The notes beneath the pieces were generated by a model that searched no databases, was not told where the DNA came from, and was given only the letters and a program-made list of their open reading frames with translations. From DAISIK01 sp036822055 (lineage in GTDB: Bacteria > Verrucomicrobiota > Verrucomicrobiia > Opitutales > Puniceicoccaceae): a DNA stretch of 64,000 nt. Every line of letters starts with the position of its first letter. Positions within the stretch are counted from its first letter, which is position 1. Location: positions 1 to 64,000 of the forward strand of contig DAISIK010000005.1 in assembly GCA_036822055.1 (NCBI GenBank), in the 5' to 3' direction. Below are positions 43,347-54,029 of this stretch, in pieces. The position numbers and the translations under genes were made by a program.

Positions 43347-44351
43347 ATGGAATCTAGCAGACCATCGATCACCGTACTGGGGACGGGATCATATGTCCCC
43401 GCCAAGGTAATGACGAATTCCGAACTTTCGGAGATGGTCGACACCACCGATGAATGGATCACGAGTCGGACCGGAATCAAACAAAGGCGAATAGCCGCCT
43501 CCGGTGAGTGGGCGAGTGACCTGGCGACGAAGGCTGCCGAGAGGGCACTTGAGGAAGCGGACCTAAAGGCGGAGGAAATTGACCTGATCGTCCTGGCAAC
43601 CCTTTCCCCGGACATGATCTTCCCGTCGACGGCCTGCCTGGTACAGCAGCGGCTTGGAATACCGGGGATCCCTTGTTTTGACGTCGGAGCGGCCTGTAGT
43701 GGTTTTGTCTATGCTCTGGAAACGGCGCGGTCGCTGATGTTGAGCAATCCTCGCTACCGTCGGGCCTTGGTTATTGGAGCGGAGCGGATATCGTCCTTTC
43801 TCGACTGGACCGACCGCACGACCTGTGTGCTATTTGGAGATGGTGCGGGTGCTTTTGTGCTTGGCCGGTCGGAGACCCGCGAGGTTGGCATTCTCGATTG
43901 TTTGATAGGATCCGATGGTTCGAAATGGGACCTCATCCACATGCCGGGAGGTGGCTCCACGCTTCCGCCCTCGCCAGCGACGATCGAAGACCGCAGCCAC
44001 TTTTTAAAGATGAATGGTCGGGAGGTCTTCAAGCTTGCGGTACGTGAAATGGAGCGTTGCGCACGTGAGATCCTGGCGGCTAACGGATACGGGGTGGAGG
44101 ACGTCGATTGCTTCATTCCACACCAAGCCAACATGCGGATCATTGATCATATGGTAACGCACATGGGAATCGACCCAAAGCGGTTGCCAAATAATCTCCA
44201 GAATTATGGGAATACCTCTGCCGCCTCGGTCCCATTGGCGATGGATGAGGCAGTTCGTGCTGGTCAAATCCGTGAGGGGTCATTGGTGTTGTTGGTGGCA
44301 TTTGGAGCAGGTCTCACTTGGGGAGCTTCCTTAATACGTTGGGGAACCTAA
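43347..44351 (+). CDS. fabH: Beta-ketoacyl-ACP synthase III
   Basis: The ATG at 43347 gives 334 residues. It has the catalytic Cys in FDVGAACSGFVYALETA (near residue 116), the His in IPHQANMRI (near 255), and the Asn in NNLQNYGNTSAASVP (near 285), with DTTDEWITSRTGIKQRRIA at the N-terminus. FabH starts fatty-acid synthesis by condensing acetyl-CoA with malonyl-ACP. Follows plsX in the conserved rpmF-plsX-fabH cluster. Preceded by an A/T-rich stretch. Confidence 0.96.
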   Translation: MESSRPSITVLGTGSYVPAKVMTNSELSEMVDTTDEWITSRTGIKQRRIAASGEWASDLATKAAERALEEADLKAEEIDLIVLATLSPDMIFPSTACLVQQRLGIPGIPCFDVGAACSGFVYALETARSLMLSNPRYRRALVIGAERISSFLDWTDRTTCVLFGDGAGAFVLGRSETREVGILDCLIGSDGSKWDLIHMPGGGSTLPPSPATIEDRSHFLKMNGREVFKLAVREMERCAREILAANGYGVEDVDCFIPHQANMRIIDHMVTHMGIDPKRLPNNLQNYGNTSAASVPLAMDEAVRAGQIREGSLVLLVAFGAGLTWGASLIRWGT

Positions 44352-44417
44352 CCTGCTTCTAATTTTACAGCTTGGGGGGAACCCTGATGCTTCTTAAGTT
44401 TTCTTACCGGTAATCGA

Positions 44418-45518
44418 ATGCGTATTTTTACACTTTTACTCCTTTTTGGAGCTGTTTCTCCTTCGTTGGCGATCAGCCTCAACCCACTGGATTGGTTTGC
44501 CGAGGTGCCCGAGAACTTTGCCGAGCCAACCGCTGAAGAAGTTTCTGCGGCCGAAGCGCTGATGGAGAGTGCAGCCCAGGCCGAGGAAAAAGGGAAGATG
44601 CGGCGGGCCATCCGTACCTGGAAGAAAGTGACCGACGACTATGGAAACACTGCGATGGCTGCGGATGCCCTGTTCTACCGGGCTTCGGCCCTGATGGCTG
44701 GTGGGGATCGCAAGGGAGCCTTCGAGGTATTTCAAACCTTGGTCAATCGATATCCGGGGCATGAACGGTTCGACGAGGTGATTGCCGCCCAGTACGAAAT
44801 AGCGGTGGGCTTCATGGATGGGGAGCGGGGAAGGATCCTCGGGTTTTTGCCCGGTTTCAAGGAGCCGAGAACCTCGATTGAATATTTTGAGGTTTTAATT
44901 CGAAATGCGCCCTACAGTTCTTATGCCCCGACCAGCTTAATGAACATCGCCCTGACGGCGGTTTCGATCGGTGACAAGGAGTTGGCCATTGATGCACTTG
45001 ACCGGTTGATTACTTTCTACCCCCGGAGCTTACTTACGCCGGACGCCTACTTCACCCTTGCCCAGATTTTTGCAAGTCTGATCGATGGTCCTTCATATGA
45101 CCAGGGCACTACCCTGGAGGCGATGAACTACTACCAGGACTTTTTAATTCTTTTTCCGCAGAGTCGCTTTGTGGAGAACGCGGAGTCTGGCTTGATGCAG
45201 GTTAGGGATATCCACGCCAGGAGTCGGCTGGTGATGGGTGAGTACTACTACGTGCACGCCAAGAATGACGAGGCGGCCAAAACCTACTTCAATGCCACGA
45301 TAACGGTGGCCCCTGAATCCGAAGCCGCTGACTTTGCGCGGGAACGCCTGGCTCGGATTGAAAACGGTGAACCAAGGCCATTTTTCTCTTCTAACGTGAA
45401 TAACGATCGCCTGATGGACTCCGTGGATAGTTTCTTCAAGGAACGTTGGGAGGCCTATGATGCAGCCGACGCGGCGGCTCAAGAGGCAACCAGGGTGAGG
45501 GATCGGAACCCCTTTTGA
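44418..45518 (+). CDS. BamD-like tetratricopeptide outer-membrane assembly protein
   Basis: A 366-residue secreted protein with signal peptide (RIFTLLLLFGAVSPSLA) and at least five TPR-type units (DYGNTAMAADALFYRASALM, DRKGAFEVFQTLVNRYPGH, KEPRTSIEYFEVLIRNAPYS, SIGDKELAIDALDRLITFYP, TLEAMNYYQDFLILFPQSRF). This arrangement matches the BamD/YfiO class which works with BamA in beta-barrel assembly. Unlike proteobacterial BamD there is no lipobox cysteine, so it is probably soluble in the periplasm. The last four bases overlap the TTG start of tcdA. Confidence 0.75.
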   Translation: MRIFTLLLLFGAVSPSLAISLNPLDWFAEVPENFAEPTAEEVSAAEALMESAAQAEEKGKMRRAIRTWKKVTDDYGNTAMAADALFYRASALMAGGDRKGAFEVFQTLVNRYPGHERFDEVIAAQYEIAVGFMDGERGRILGFLPGFKEPRTSIEYFEVLIRNAPYSSYAPTSLMNIALTAVSIGDKELAIDALDRLITFYPRSLLTPDAYFTLAQIFASLIDGPSYDQGTTLEAMNYYQDFLILFPQSRFVENAESGLMQVRDIHARSRLVMGEYYYVHAKNDEAAKTYFNATITVAPESEAADFARERLARIENGEPRPFFSSNVNNDRLMDSVDSFFKERWEAYDAADAAAQEATRVRDRNPF

Positions 45519-46291
45519 TATTCGAGCCTTTCAGCGGAGTAGCTCGCCTATATGGGGCAAAAGGTCTGGCTCGGCTCCGGTCATGCCATGTGATGGTGGT
45601 TGGCTTGGGCGGAGTTGGCGGATGGGCGGTTGAGGCACTGGCCCGGTCTGGAGTAGGGACCCTGACCCTTGTCGATCTCGACGAAATCTGCGTTTCCAAT
45701 CGCAATCGTCAGGTCCATGCATTGGTCGGCCAGGAGGGTAGGTTAAAAACGGAAGCGCTGGCGGAGCGAATTTCCAGGATTAACCCCGACTGTGAGGTGA
45801 AGCTGGAAAATCGCTTCATGACGGCTAATTCGGTCGATGCGATTCTTGGAGATGAGGACGGGAGAGCGACTGCGGTCATCGACGCCATAGATGTCGTAAA
45901 GCACAAGATGATCCTCCTTTTGGCCTGTCGGGAGAGGGGGATCCCTCTGGTAGTTTCCGGGGCTGCTGGTGGTCGACGAGATTCGACTCAAGTGAGGTCT
46001 GGAGACCTTTCCCGGACTGAGAACGACCCAATTTTGGCGACCATGCGCAAACAGTTGCGGCAGAAGCATGGCTTTCCGAGAGTTGGAAAGGGAAGGTTTG
46101 GCATTCGTTGTATTTATTCTCTGGAGCCTCCGATTTATCCCACAGAGGACGGTGAAGTGAGTTGCAAGGCCGATAGCCGCACCGGGCTTCGGCTCAATTG
46201 TGATTTTGGATACGGAAGCGCGACCCCGGTGGTGGCGGCCTTTGGAATGGCAGCGGCGGCTGAAGTTTTGGCAGAAATTGTTCGGGAGTGA
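45515..46291 (+). CDS. tcdA: tRNA threonylcarbamoyladenosine dehydratase (TcdA/CsdL)
   Basis: A 258-residue E1-like protein. It starts at a TTG (45515) overlapping the BamD-like stop by four bases. Landmarks: GVARLYGAKGLARLRSCHVM, the nucleotide motif VVGLGGVGGWAVEALARSGV, VDLDEICVSNRNRQVHAL, DAIDVVKHKMILLLACRERG, and FGYGSATPVVAAFGMAAAAE near the end. TcdA converts t6A to the cyclic form ct6A at tRNA position 37 in an ATP-dependent step with a sulfur carrier (CsdA/CsdE). Those partners are not here. Confidence 0.93.
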   Translation: MIFEPFSGVARLYGAKGLARLRSCHVMVVGLGGVGGWAVEALARSGVGTLTLVDLDEICVSNRNRQVHALVGQEGRLKTEALAERISRINPDCEVKLENRFMTANSVDAILGDEDGRATAVIDAIDVVKHKMILLLACRERGIPLVVSGAAGGRRDSTQVRSGDLSRTENDPILATMRKQLRQKHGFPRVGKGRFGIRCIYSLEPPIYPTEDGEVSCKADSRTGLRLNCDFGYGSATPVVAAFGMAAAAEVLAEIVRE

Positions 46292-46394
46292 TTGGGTGGA
46301 CGATTTTCTTGGCGAAAGGTTCGAGGGCCTAAACAGAGGCTGGGCAGGAACCTCAGCCGTGGTGCATTGCACTTGAGTTTTCAGGGGGATTGAA

Positions 46395-46946
46395 GTGTTC
46401 TCGGGGTTTATGGTTTTGGAGACAAAGTTGCGGGCGGGGAGTCCGGGTTGGGGATCTGGTTGGTTGTTTTTGCTGGGGGCCAGCTTCCTTGTATCCTGTT
46501 CTTCCTTCAAAGATGAGTTTCGACTCAAAGAAGAGGATACAGCTTGGGTAAATGTTTATCTCGAGGGTTCACCTTTTTCCAGCAATGCGGGGGTTTCCTT
46601 GGTTGAGCTTCCGATGAGCGGGTCGGAAATCCAGATTTTTGATCGGCCGGTACTTCAGACGACAGATTTTGTTGGGGCTCAGGTCGTCCAGGTTCGTTAT
46701 GGTTTGGCTCTTGCCTTGTCTTTGACCAACCGGGGCAGGCATCAGTTGGCCCGGGTATCGGGCGAAAATCTCGGATACCGGTTGGTCTTGGCGGTCAACA
46801 GCGAGCCGGTTGGAGCCAGACGAATTGACGGGATGATTCAGGATGGAGTCCTCTTCACCTTTGTCGAAATTGACGATAGCGAGCTGGAGGAATTAGCCCG
46901 AAAGATCAACCGGACGATTAATTATGCTGCCCGCCGCGGGAAGTAA
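46395..46946 (+). CDS. Lipoprotein with a SecD P1-head-like domain
   Basis: Start taken at GTG 46395, preceded by a purine-rich ribosome-binding run; ATG 46410 is the alternative. The 183-residue product has a lipobox (SFLVSCSS, near residue 35), so it is a membrane-anchored lipoprotein. The rest matches the outline of the P1 head subdomain of SecD: VRYGLALALSLTNRGRHQL, ENLGYRLVLAVNSEPVGAR, and a final strand-helix DSELEELARKIN. In SecD these strands sit in the periplasmic head that helps pull exported protein chains. No SecD membrane part is present. The M23 peptidase gene starts 7 bp downstream. Function unknown. Confidence 0.6.
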   Translation: MFSGFMVLETKLRAGSPGWGSGWLFLLGASFLVSCSSFKDEFRLKEEDTAWVNVYLEGSPFSSNAGVSLVELPMSGSEIQIFDRPVLQTTDFVGAQVVQVRYGLALALSLTNRGRHQLARVSGENLGYRLVLAVNSEPVGARRIDGMIQDGVLFTFVEIDDSELEELARKINRTINYAARRGK

Positions 46947-46953
46947 TTCCCCC

Positions 46954-47964
46954 ATGAGCCGGTTATGGCTGGTAGCCCTTTTTCTTTTTCAAGGTCTACA
47001 CCTGGTGCACGGAGACGCCCTGCCGCTAGTTTGGCCGACTCCCAATCGAGCTTTTATCGAGGGCAAAGGAGGGGATTTTTACCTGCAACCAACGGCCTCG
47101 GGAAGACTGGAATCCGCCCTTTTCGGTTGTGTAAGGAACGGCGGGAAGCGATTCCATGAGGGAATCGATCTCAAGCCGCTTCAGCGAACAAGTACCGGCG
47201 AAGCGGCGGATCCGATCTTTGCCATTTCCCCAGGGAGAGTAGTCTACATCAACAGTTCGGCGGGGCGGAGTTCTTACGGGAGATACATCGTTCTTGAACA
47301 TCAGCATCGGAACGTTCGCTTCTACAGCCTCTACTCTCATCTTGCCCGGATCGAGGAAGGTTTGGTTGTCGGAAGAGAAGTATTGGCAGGAACTCGAATC
47401 GGCACGATGGGCCGGTCAGCGGGAGGGTACTCGATTCCGAAGCATCGGGCGCATTTGCATTTGGAGATCGGTTTGCAACTATCCTCAGATTTTGAGCGCT
47501 GGTTTGAGCGCTCGAGTCCGGGATCGATAAATCATCACGGAAGGTGGAACGGATTGAATCTGGTGGGTTTCGATCCTCTGGATTTTTACGGAAAGGTTAT
47601 GGAGGGGATGGCAGTCGGCGTGGCGGACTACTTGACGCTGGTACCAGTGGCAGTAGAAGTACGCTATTTCTCAAGCCGCTTCCCTGATCTTCTCGAGCGT
47701 AGCCCCGGATTAATTACAGGAGGAGCGGGGTCTGGAAAGCGGGTTGCGTGGGACATCGGATTCACCTGGTTTGGACTGCCGGTTCGGTGGACTCCGCGAT
47801 TTCAGGGCGAGGGGCTCGAAGAGGCTCCCACCGGTACGTTGAAGATTCTCAGAGTTAATCCTGGAGAGGTGGAGAAAGCTACCTGCCGATCAATCCTTAT
47901 TCGAGACGGACAATCTTTTCGGATCGGCGAAGATCTGAGGCGTTACATTGCAATCCTGTTTTGA
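46954..47964 (+). CDS. M23-family (LytM-like) metallopeptidase
   Basis: The ATG at 46954 gives 336 residues with a signal peptide (LWLVALFLFQGLHLVHG). The peptidase domain has both zinc-binding motifs, H-x-x-x-D in FHEGIDLKP (near residue 70) and H-x-H in RAHLHLEIG (near residue 170), with IVLEHQHRNVRFYSLYSHLA between. M23 enzymes cut peptidoglycan cross-links; some act as catalytically dead activators, but the zinc ligands are intact here. A C-terminal ~150-residue domain follows that I do not recognise. The end overlaps the opposite-strand gene by 22 bp. Confidence 0.85.
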   Translation: MSRLWLVALFLFQGLHLVHGDALPLVWPTPNRAFIEGKGGDFYLQPTASGRLESALFGCVRNGGKRFHEGIDLKPLQRTSTGEAADPIFAISPGRVVYINSSAGRSSYGRYIVLEHQHRNVRFYSLYSHLARIEEGLVVGREVLAGTRIGTMGRSAGGYSIPKHRAHLHLEIGLQLSSDFERWFERSSPGSINHHGRWNGLNLVGFDPLDFYGKVMEGMAVGVADYLTLVPVAVEVRYFSSRFPDLLERSPGLITGGAGSGKRVAWDIGFTWFGLPVRWTPRFQGEGLEEAPTGTLKILRVNPGEVEKATCRSILIRDGQSFRIGEDLRRYIAILF

Positions 47965-48770
47965 TCGAGAGGACGTCCCTTGGATGAGTTACCGGGAACC
48001 GCATCCAGATTCGACTGATCCGCATCGTGAGTTAATTCGGGGAGATGTTGGAGGGATTCCGAAAGGTAGTCTGGGACCGAGAACTTCAGACGGTAAACGA
48101 CAGACTGGTCAGGGTGAATACCGGAAAGGAGGAGGCCGTTCTCTTTGATAAACCGCGCCGGGATCACGGCGACTACCTTGCCGTTGAGACCAGCGAGATT
48201 CATGACGCGCCGGAAATCGACATCGATATTATCCATGTCAACAATGGTGTGAGCGCTCATTTCGTGACCCAACGAGTCTTTCTCGGTAACGATCGCCGAG
48301 GTGAAATCTATGGAGATGGCCCGGAGGTTGCTTGGGATGGGTAAGGTGCCTGGCTGAACTTTTTGAGAGTAAGCCCCCTTTCGATAAGCCTCGATTAGCG
48401 GTGCAATGGTGGAGGGAATTTGGGATGCATCGGTCCTGCTGGACTCGAACCGGGTGGCGATGATTTGGTGGATGTCCTTGAAATCCGCTGTGGCGATAGG
48501 GACCCTTGGGGGTAAATCGGCAAGCTTATCGTGCATTCCTGCGACGAAGGATTCGCACTCGGTTTTGCTCCAACGCATAGAGTCGAGGCCGGAATCGAGA
48601 GCGAGTTGGTACCCGGTGGCGTAAAGTTTGCGGTCAACAACTTCAGGGGCGAGGGGAGGGCTGGATGAGGTAAGATCCTCTGGGGTGACTTGTGAATCAC
48701 TGATGTAGCCCGCGAAGAGGTATCCGAGCCCGAAGGATGCTATAGCGGCAGCGTAGATGCGGATGTTCAT
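47943..48770 (-). CDS. FKBP-like protein (degenerate peptidyl-prolyl isomerase), membrane anchored
   Basis: A 275-residue protein with one N-terminal hydrophobic segment (IYAAAIASFGLGYLFAGYIS). Residues ~45-115 (KLYATGYQLALDSGLD..., CESFVAGMHDKLADLPP) resemble the FKBP_N dimerisation helices of FkpA/Mip. The C-terminal part (VMNLAGLNGKVVAVIPARFI, then SGIHPDQSVVYRLKFSV) follows the layout of an FKBP domain, but the aromatic active-site residues are not conserved. So it may be a non-catalytic chaperone-like protein. The 3' end overlaps that of the M23 gene. Confidence 0.55.
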   Translation of the reverse strand: MNIRIYAAAIASFGLGYLFAGYISDSQVTPEDLTSSSPPLAPEVVDRKLYATGYQLALDSGLDSMRWSKTECESFVAGMHDKLADLPPRVPIATADFKDIHQIIATRFESSRTDASQIPSTIAPLIEAYRKGAYSQKVQPGTLPIPSNLRAISIDFTSAIVTEKDSLGHEMSAHTIVDMDNIDVDFRRVMNLAGLNGKVVAVIPARFIKENGLLLSGIHPDQSVVYRLKFSVPDYLSESLQHLPELTHDADQSNLDAVPGNSSKGRPLDQNRIAM

Positions 48771-48962
48771 AGGTTTGAGGTTGGAAGCATTACCCAGGGT
48801 GCCGCGAATTTCACAGCAGGAATTAGGATTTCGGAGAGGTGGAGGTGGTTTTTACGATCTCTTAAATATCCCATTCAAGATTTGTGACATCTGTGCCAAC
48901 CACCGTGCCATTGTGTGACAAAAAGTGTATCTCAAATGGTTCGATTGGCTTTGATCGTGCCT

Positions 48963-48990
48963 TTGAACTGCCTTGATTTCGAATTAAAAT
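48963..48990 (+). promoter_or_regulatory. Sigma70-type promoter candidate for dnaK
   Basis: TTGAAC (48963-48968), 16-bp spacer, TAAAAT (48985-48990) is a good -35/-10 match. It lies about 65 bp upstream of the dnaK start. No CIRCE inverted repeat is present in 48771-49054. Confidence 0.5.
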
Positions 48991-49054
48991 ACTGAACACC
49001 AGATACTTAAAGAAAGATTCCGGGTGTTGGCAGGTTGTTTGCAAGTGGTTGGGC

Positions 49055-50983
49055 ATGGGAAAAGTATTAGGTATCGATCTTGGGACAACGAATTCCTGCA
49101 TGGCAGTCATCGATGGCGGTGAGCCATTGGTGATTCCGAATTCCGAGGGTGCACGTACCACACCCTCAATTGTGGCTTTTTCGAAAACCGGCGAGCGTCT
49201 GGTAGGACAGGCAGCCAAGCGGCAGGCCGTGACCAATCCGCACAATACCATTTATTCTGCCAAACGATTGATTGGGCGGAAATTTACTGAAATCGCGGAA
49301 GAGGCGAAGAGCCTTCCCTACAAGGTAGTGGAGGGAAAGAATGGCGATGCCTACATTGAGTGCACTGTGGGTGGGGACGTTCAAAAGTATGCGCCAGAGC
49401 AAATCTCCTCGATGGTCTTGGCCAAGCTGAAGGCTGATGCGGAGGCCTACCTGGGCGAGCCAGTTACCCAAGCCGTGATCACTGTCCCGGCATACTTCAA
49501 TGACGCCCAGCGGCAGGCCACCAAAGACGCGGGAACGATTGCCGGGCTTGAGGTCCTGCGAATCATCAACGAGCCGACTGCTGCCTCCCTAGCTTATGGC
49601 CTGGACAAAGAGGGCGACAAAAATATCGCTGTCTTCGACCTCGGAGGAGGGACCTTCGACGTCTCGGTCCTCGAAATTGGTGATGGTGTATTTGAGGTCA
49701 AAGCGACAAACGGAGACACCCATTTGGGAGGAGACAACTGGGATGATTTGATCATTCGGTGGCTGGCGAACGAATTCAAGAGGGATAATGGCATCGACCT
49801 TTTGAGCGACCCGATGGCCAAGCAGCGGCTTAAGGAGGAGTCTGAAAAGGCTAAGATTGCCTTGTCCTCGACCCAATCGACCGACATCAACCTTCCCTAC
49901 ATTACGGCCGATGCGTCTGGGGCAAAGCACTTGAATGTCACCCTTTCCCGAGCAAAACTTGAGCAAATCTGCGAGCCGCTCTACGACCGGGTCAGTGGGC
50001 CTTTCCGGGCTGCCATGAAGGATGCTGGTTTTTCTGCAGCGGATATCAATGAGCTGGTCCTCGTCGGGGGGATGACTCGCAACCCGAGAATCGTTGAAAT
50101 CGCTCGCGAACTCGGTGGCCGCGAGCCCCACAAAGGCGTCAACCCAGATGAGGTGGTGGCGATTGGCGCTGGTATCCAGGGTGCAGTTCTGAAGGGCGAC
50201 GTGAGGGATGTTCTCCTCCTTGATGTGACCCCCCTGACGTTGGGGATTGAAACTGCTGGAGGGGTGGCGACTCCAATGATTGAGCGCAACACCACCATTC
50301 CGGCTAAAAAGTCGCAGGTTTTTTCGACCTATGCAGACGGTCAGACCGCCGTCGACGTCAAGGTGCTTCAGGGTGAGCGACCGATGGCTGCCGACAACAA
50401 GCTTTTAGGGAATTTTTGCCTGGAGGGTCTTCCGGCCGCTCCACGAGGGGTTCCGCAGATTGAGGTGACCTTCGATATCGATGCCAACGGTATCTTGCAC
50501 GTGACCGCAAAAGACCAAGGCACTGGCAAGGACCAAAAGATCACCATCTCGGGATCCAGTGGCTTGGATAAAGATGAGGTTGAGCGTCTCAAAAAAGAAG
50601 CTGAGTTGCACGCAGAAGAGGATCGCAAGCGGAAGGAAAAAGTTGAGATCCGCAACGAGCTCGACTCGATGGTCTACCAAGTAGGCAAGCAGATCAGTGA
50701 GCTCGGAGACAAGGCGCCTGCAGGATCCTTGGAAGGTATCCAGTCCATCCTCACTGAGGCTAAAAGCGCTTTGGAAAGCTCTGATTCAAAAACAGAGGAT
50801 CTTAAAAAGCTTCGTGATCAATTGATGGCCCAAATGGCCACGCTGGCTGGAATGGCCCAGGGGGCTGGTGGCGATGACAGCCCCGAGTCGGATGCGACCC
50901 CCGGCCCCGACTCCGCCAAGTCGGACCGCGGGATGCAAGACGATGTAGTCGATGCTGAAGTCGTCGAGGATGACAAGAAATAG
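49055..50983 (+). CDS. dnaK: Molecular chaperone DnaK (Hsp70)
   Basis: The ATG at 49055 gives 642 residues; the TTG at 49049 is less likely. The ATPase domain shows GIDLGTTNSCMAVIDGG, PAYFNDAQRQATKDAG, AVFDLGGGTFDVSVLEIGDG, and VLVGGMTRNPRIV. The substrate domain has DVTPLTLGIETAGGV and LLGNFCLEGLPAAPRG. The C-terminal tail is acidic and ends DVVDAEVVEDDKK. It folds and protects proteins. dnaJ and grpE are not adjacent. groES and groEL follow 85 bp downstream, an uncommon dnaK-groESL arrangement. Confidence 0.97.
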   Translation: MGKVLGIDLGTTNSCMAVIDGGEPLVIPNSEGARTTPSIVAFSKTGERLVGQAAKRQAVTNPHNTIYSAKRLIGRKFTEIAEEAKSLPYKVVEGKNGDAYIECTVGGDVQKYAPEQISSMVLAKLKADAEAYLGEPVTQAVITVPAYFNDAQRQATKDAGTIAGLEVLRIINEPTAASLAYGLDKEGDKNIAVFDLGGGTFDVSVLEIGDGVFEVKATNGDTHLGGDNWDDLIIRWLANEFKRDNGIDLLSDPMAKQRLKEESEKAKIALSSTQSTDINLPYITADASGAKHLNVTLSRAKLEQICEPLYDRVSGPFRAAMKDAGFSAADINELVLVGGMTRNPRIVEIARELGGREPHKGVNPDEVVAIGAGIQGAVLKGDVRDVLLLDVTPLTLGIETAGGVATPMIERNTTIPAKKSQVFSTYADGQTAVDVKVLQGERPMAADNKLLGNFCLEGLPAAPRGVPQIEVTFDIDANGILHVTAKDQGTGKDQKITISGSSGLDKDEVERLKKEAELHAEEDRKRKEKVEIRNELDSMVYQVGKQISELGDKAPAGSLEGIQSILTEAKSALESSDSKTEDLKKLRDQLMAQMATLAGMAQGAGGDDSPESDATPGPDSAKSDRGMQDDVVDAEVVEDDKK

Positions 50984-51068
50984 TGAACTAATTTTGCCTC
51001 GGCCAAGTGCAGTTTTCGGACGGTTTGGCAAAGGCACAACCCAAACGATCTAAACCTAGACATAACTT

Positions 51069-51362
51069 ATGAGCGTAAGAATCAAACCACTCGGAGAACG
51101 GGTACTCGTTAAATACATCGACGAGGAAGAACAAGTTCGCGGCGGGATCATCATTCCCGATTCTGCGAAAGAGAAACCTCAGGAAGCCGAGGTTATTGCT
51201 CTCGGTACGGGCAAAACCCGCGAAGATGGATCCAAGGAACCATTTTCAGTCAAGGAAGGCGACAAGGTTATTCTCAGCAAATATGCTGGAACCGAAGTTT
51301 CCCTTGATGGGGAAAAATACACGTTGGTGCGCGAGGACGATATCCTCGGCGTCGTAAGCTGA
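51069..51362 (+). CDS. groES: Co-chaperonin GroES
   Basis: 97 residues. It has the GroES core IKPLGERVLVKYIDEEEQVR, the mobile loop GGIIIPDSAKEKPQEAEVIA and LSKYAGTEVSLDGEKYTLV, ending DDILGVVS. It caps GroEL. No CIRCE element lies in the 85-bp space after dnaK. groEL follows 27 bp downstream. Confidence 0.97.
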   Translation: MSVRIKPLGERVLVKYIDEEEQVRGGIIIPDSAKEKPQEAEVIALGTGKTREDGSKEPFSVKEGDKVILSKYAGTEVSLDGEKYTLVREDDILGVVS

Positions 51363-51389
51363 AATCCAACCCAAAAGAATAAATAAGAA

Positions 51390-53027
<1,638 letters not shown>

Positions 53028-53066
53028 CCCGCCGACGCTTGTTTCCTAATCCATTTGAAAAGCGCA

Positions 53067-53095
53067 GGGCTCGGGATTCATCCCGGGCCCTTTTT
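53067..53095 (+). terminator. Intrinsic terminator after groEL
   Basis: GGGCTCGGGA (53067-53076), a 4-base loop, TCCCGGGCCC (53081-53090), then TTTTT. Ten paired positions with one G-U. It ends the dnaK-groESL unit. Confidence 0.85.
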
Positions 53096-53195
53096 GTTCA
53101 TAAACGGCCCAATCGGTACGTCGTTCGTGGTTCTCCGTTGGTAGAGGCGGGCGATCCGTAGGTAGTGAGTCCAACGGTTATGGGGAGTGGGTCTT

Positions 53196-54029
53196 TTATT
53201 GGGCGGAACCGTGGTCTTTGACGGAAAGCAAGAACTCCGAAAGCACCGACAGGAATAGTTCCGGTTGTTCAAAGTGCGGTGCGTGTCCGCACTTAGGAAT
53301 GGTCCGATGGGAGGCAAGTGAATAGCTCCGGGCGATATTCCGGTTGATTTTAGAGTAGTCTGGATCGTTTTCCCCAGTCACAAGAAGGAGCGGTCCTTGA
53401 TACCGCGGAGGCTTGAGCTTGAGGAACGGCAGGAGACCGGGGGAAAAGGCTTCCAAAGCGCAGGCTAGACCTTCGGCGCTCTGTTTGAACCTGGTATCCA
53501 GAATGTGCTTACGAAGGATTGCAGGCGCGTTTTTCTGGGATGCAATGAGGGGATTCTTCTCCCATTCAGCGTAGAATTGAACGGGACCCAGCGCGCGGAT
53601 TTTAGTGGCTCGGGTAGCGTCTTCACGCAGGCGCTGACCACGCTCAAGCGCTTGTTCCAATCCGGCCGACGCTCCGATGAGGACCACGGCGAGGAAATGG
53701 TGAGGGTAGGACTCGGCCAGGTGAAGGGCGATCCTACCACCCATTGAATAACCGACGAGGATCGGAGGTGTGGGTGCAGTCGCTGCGAGGGTCGCCAACC
53801 AGGAACAGAGGATGTTTATGGAAAAGAGCCGATGGCCCGAGTGAAGATTGCCCAATTTCCCATGGCCAGGCAGATCCGGACTAATCAGACGACCGATCGG
53901 GAATTGCTCTGCAAAGGTGTCGAAGAGGAAATCCCAATCCGAGCCAGCGCCGAAAAAACCGTGAAGGGCAAGGATGGGAGGGCTGGGATCCGAAAAATCC
54001 GGCGAATTGGGTGAGATGGATACGCTCAT
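53196..54029 (-). CDS. Alpha/beta hydrolase (MenH-like)
   Basis: The ATG at 54029 gives 277 residues; longer frames add unrelated Arg/Ser-rich sequence. It has the MenH-type outline: LALHGFFGAGSDWDFLFD, SPDLPGHGKLGN, nucleophile elbow LVGYSMGGRIALHLAE (near residue 90), LVTGENDPDYSKI and catalytic His in KCGHAPHFEQPELF. MenH makes 2-succinyl-6-hydroxy-2,4-cyclohexadiene-1-carboxylate in menaquinone synthesis. No other men genes are here, so a different small-ester substrate is possible. The start overlaps the ruvA stop (TGATG). Confidence 0.75.
   Translation of the reverse strand: MSVSISPNSPDFSDPSPPILALHGFFGAGSDWDFLFDTFAEQFPIGRLISPDLPGHGKLGNLHSGHRLFSINILCSWLATLAATAPTPPILVGYSMGGRIALHLAESYPHHFLAVVLIGASAGLEQALERGQRLREDATRATKIRALGPVQFYAEWEKNPLIASQKNAPAILRKHILDTRFKQSAEGLACALEAFSPGLLPFLKLKPPRYQGPLLLVTGENDPDYSKINRNIARSYSLASHRTIPKCGHAPHFEQPELFLSVLSEFLLSVKDHGSAQ

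Noticed and set aside
48771..51068. CIRCE heat-shock operator
   Set aside because: No TTAGCACTC-N9-GAGTGCTAA repeat or close variant seen before dnaK or groES.
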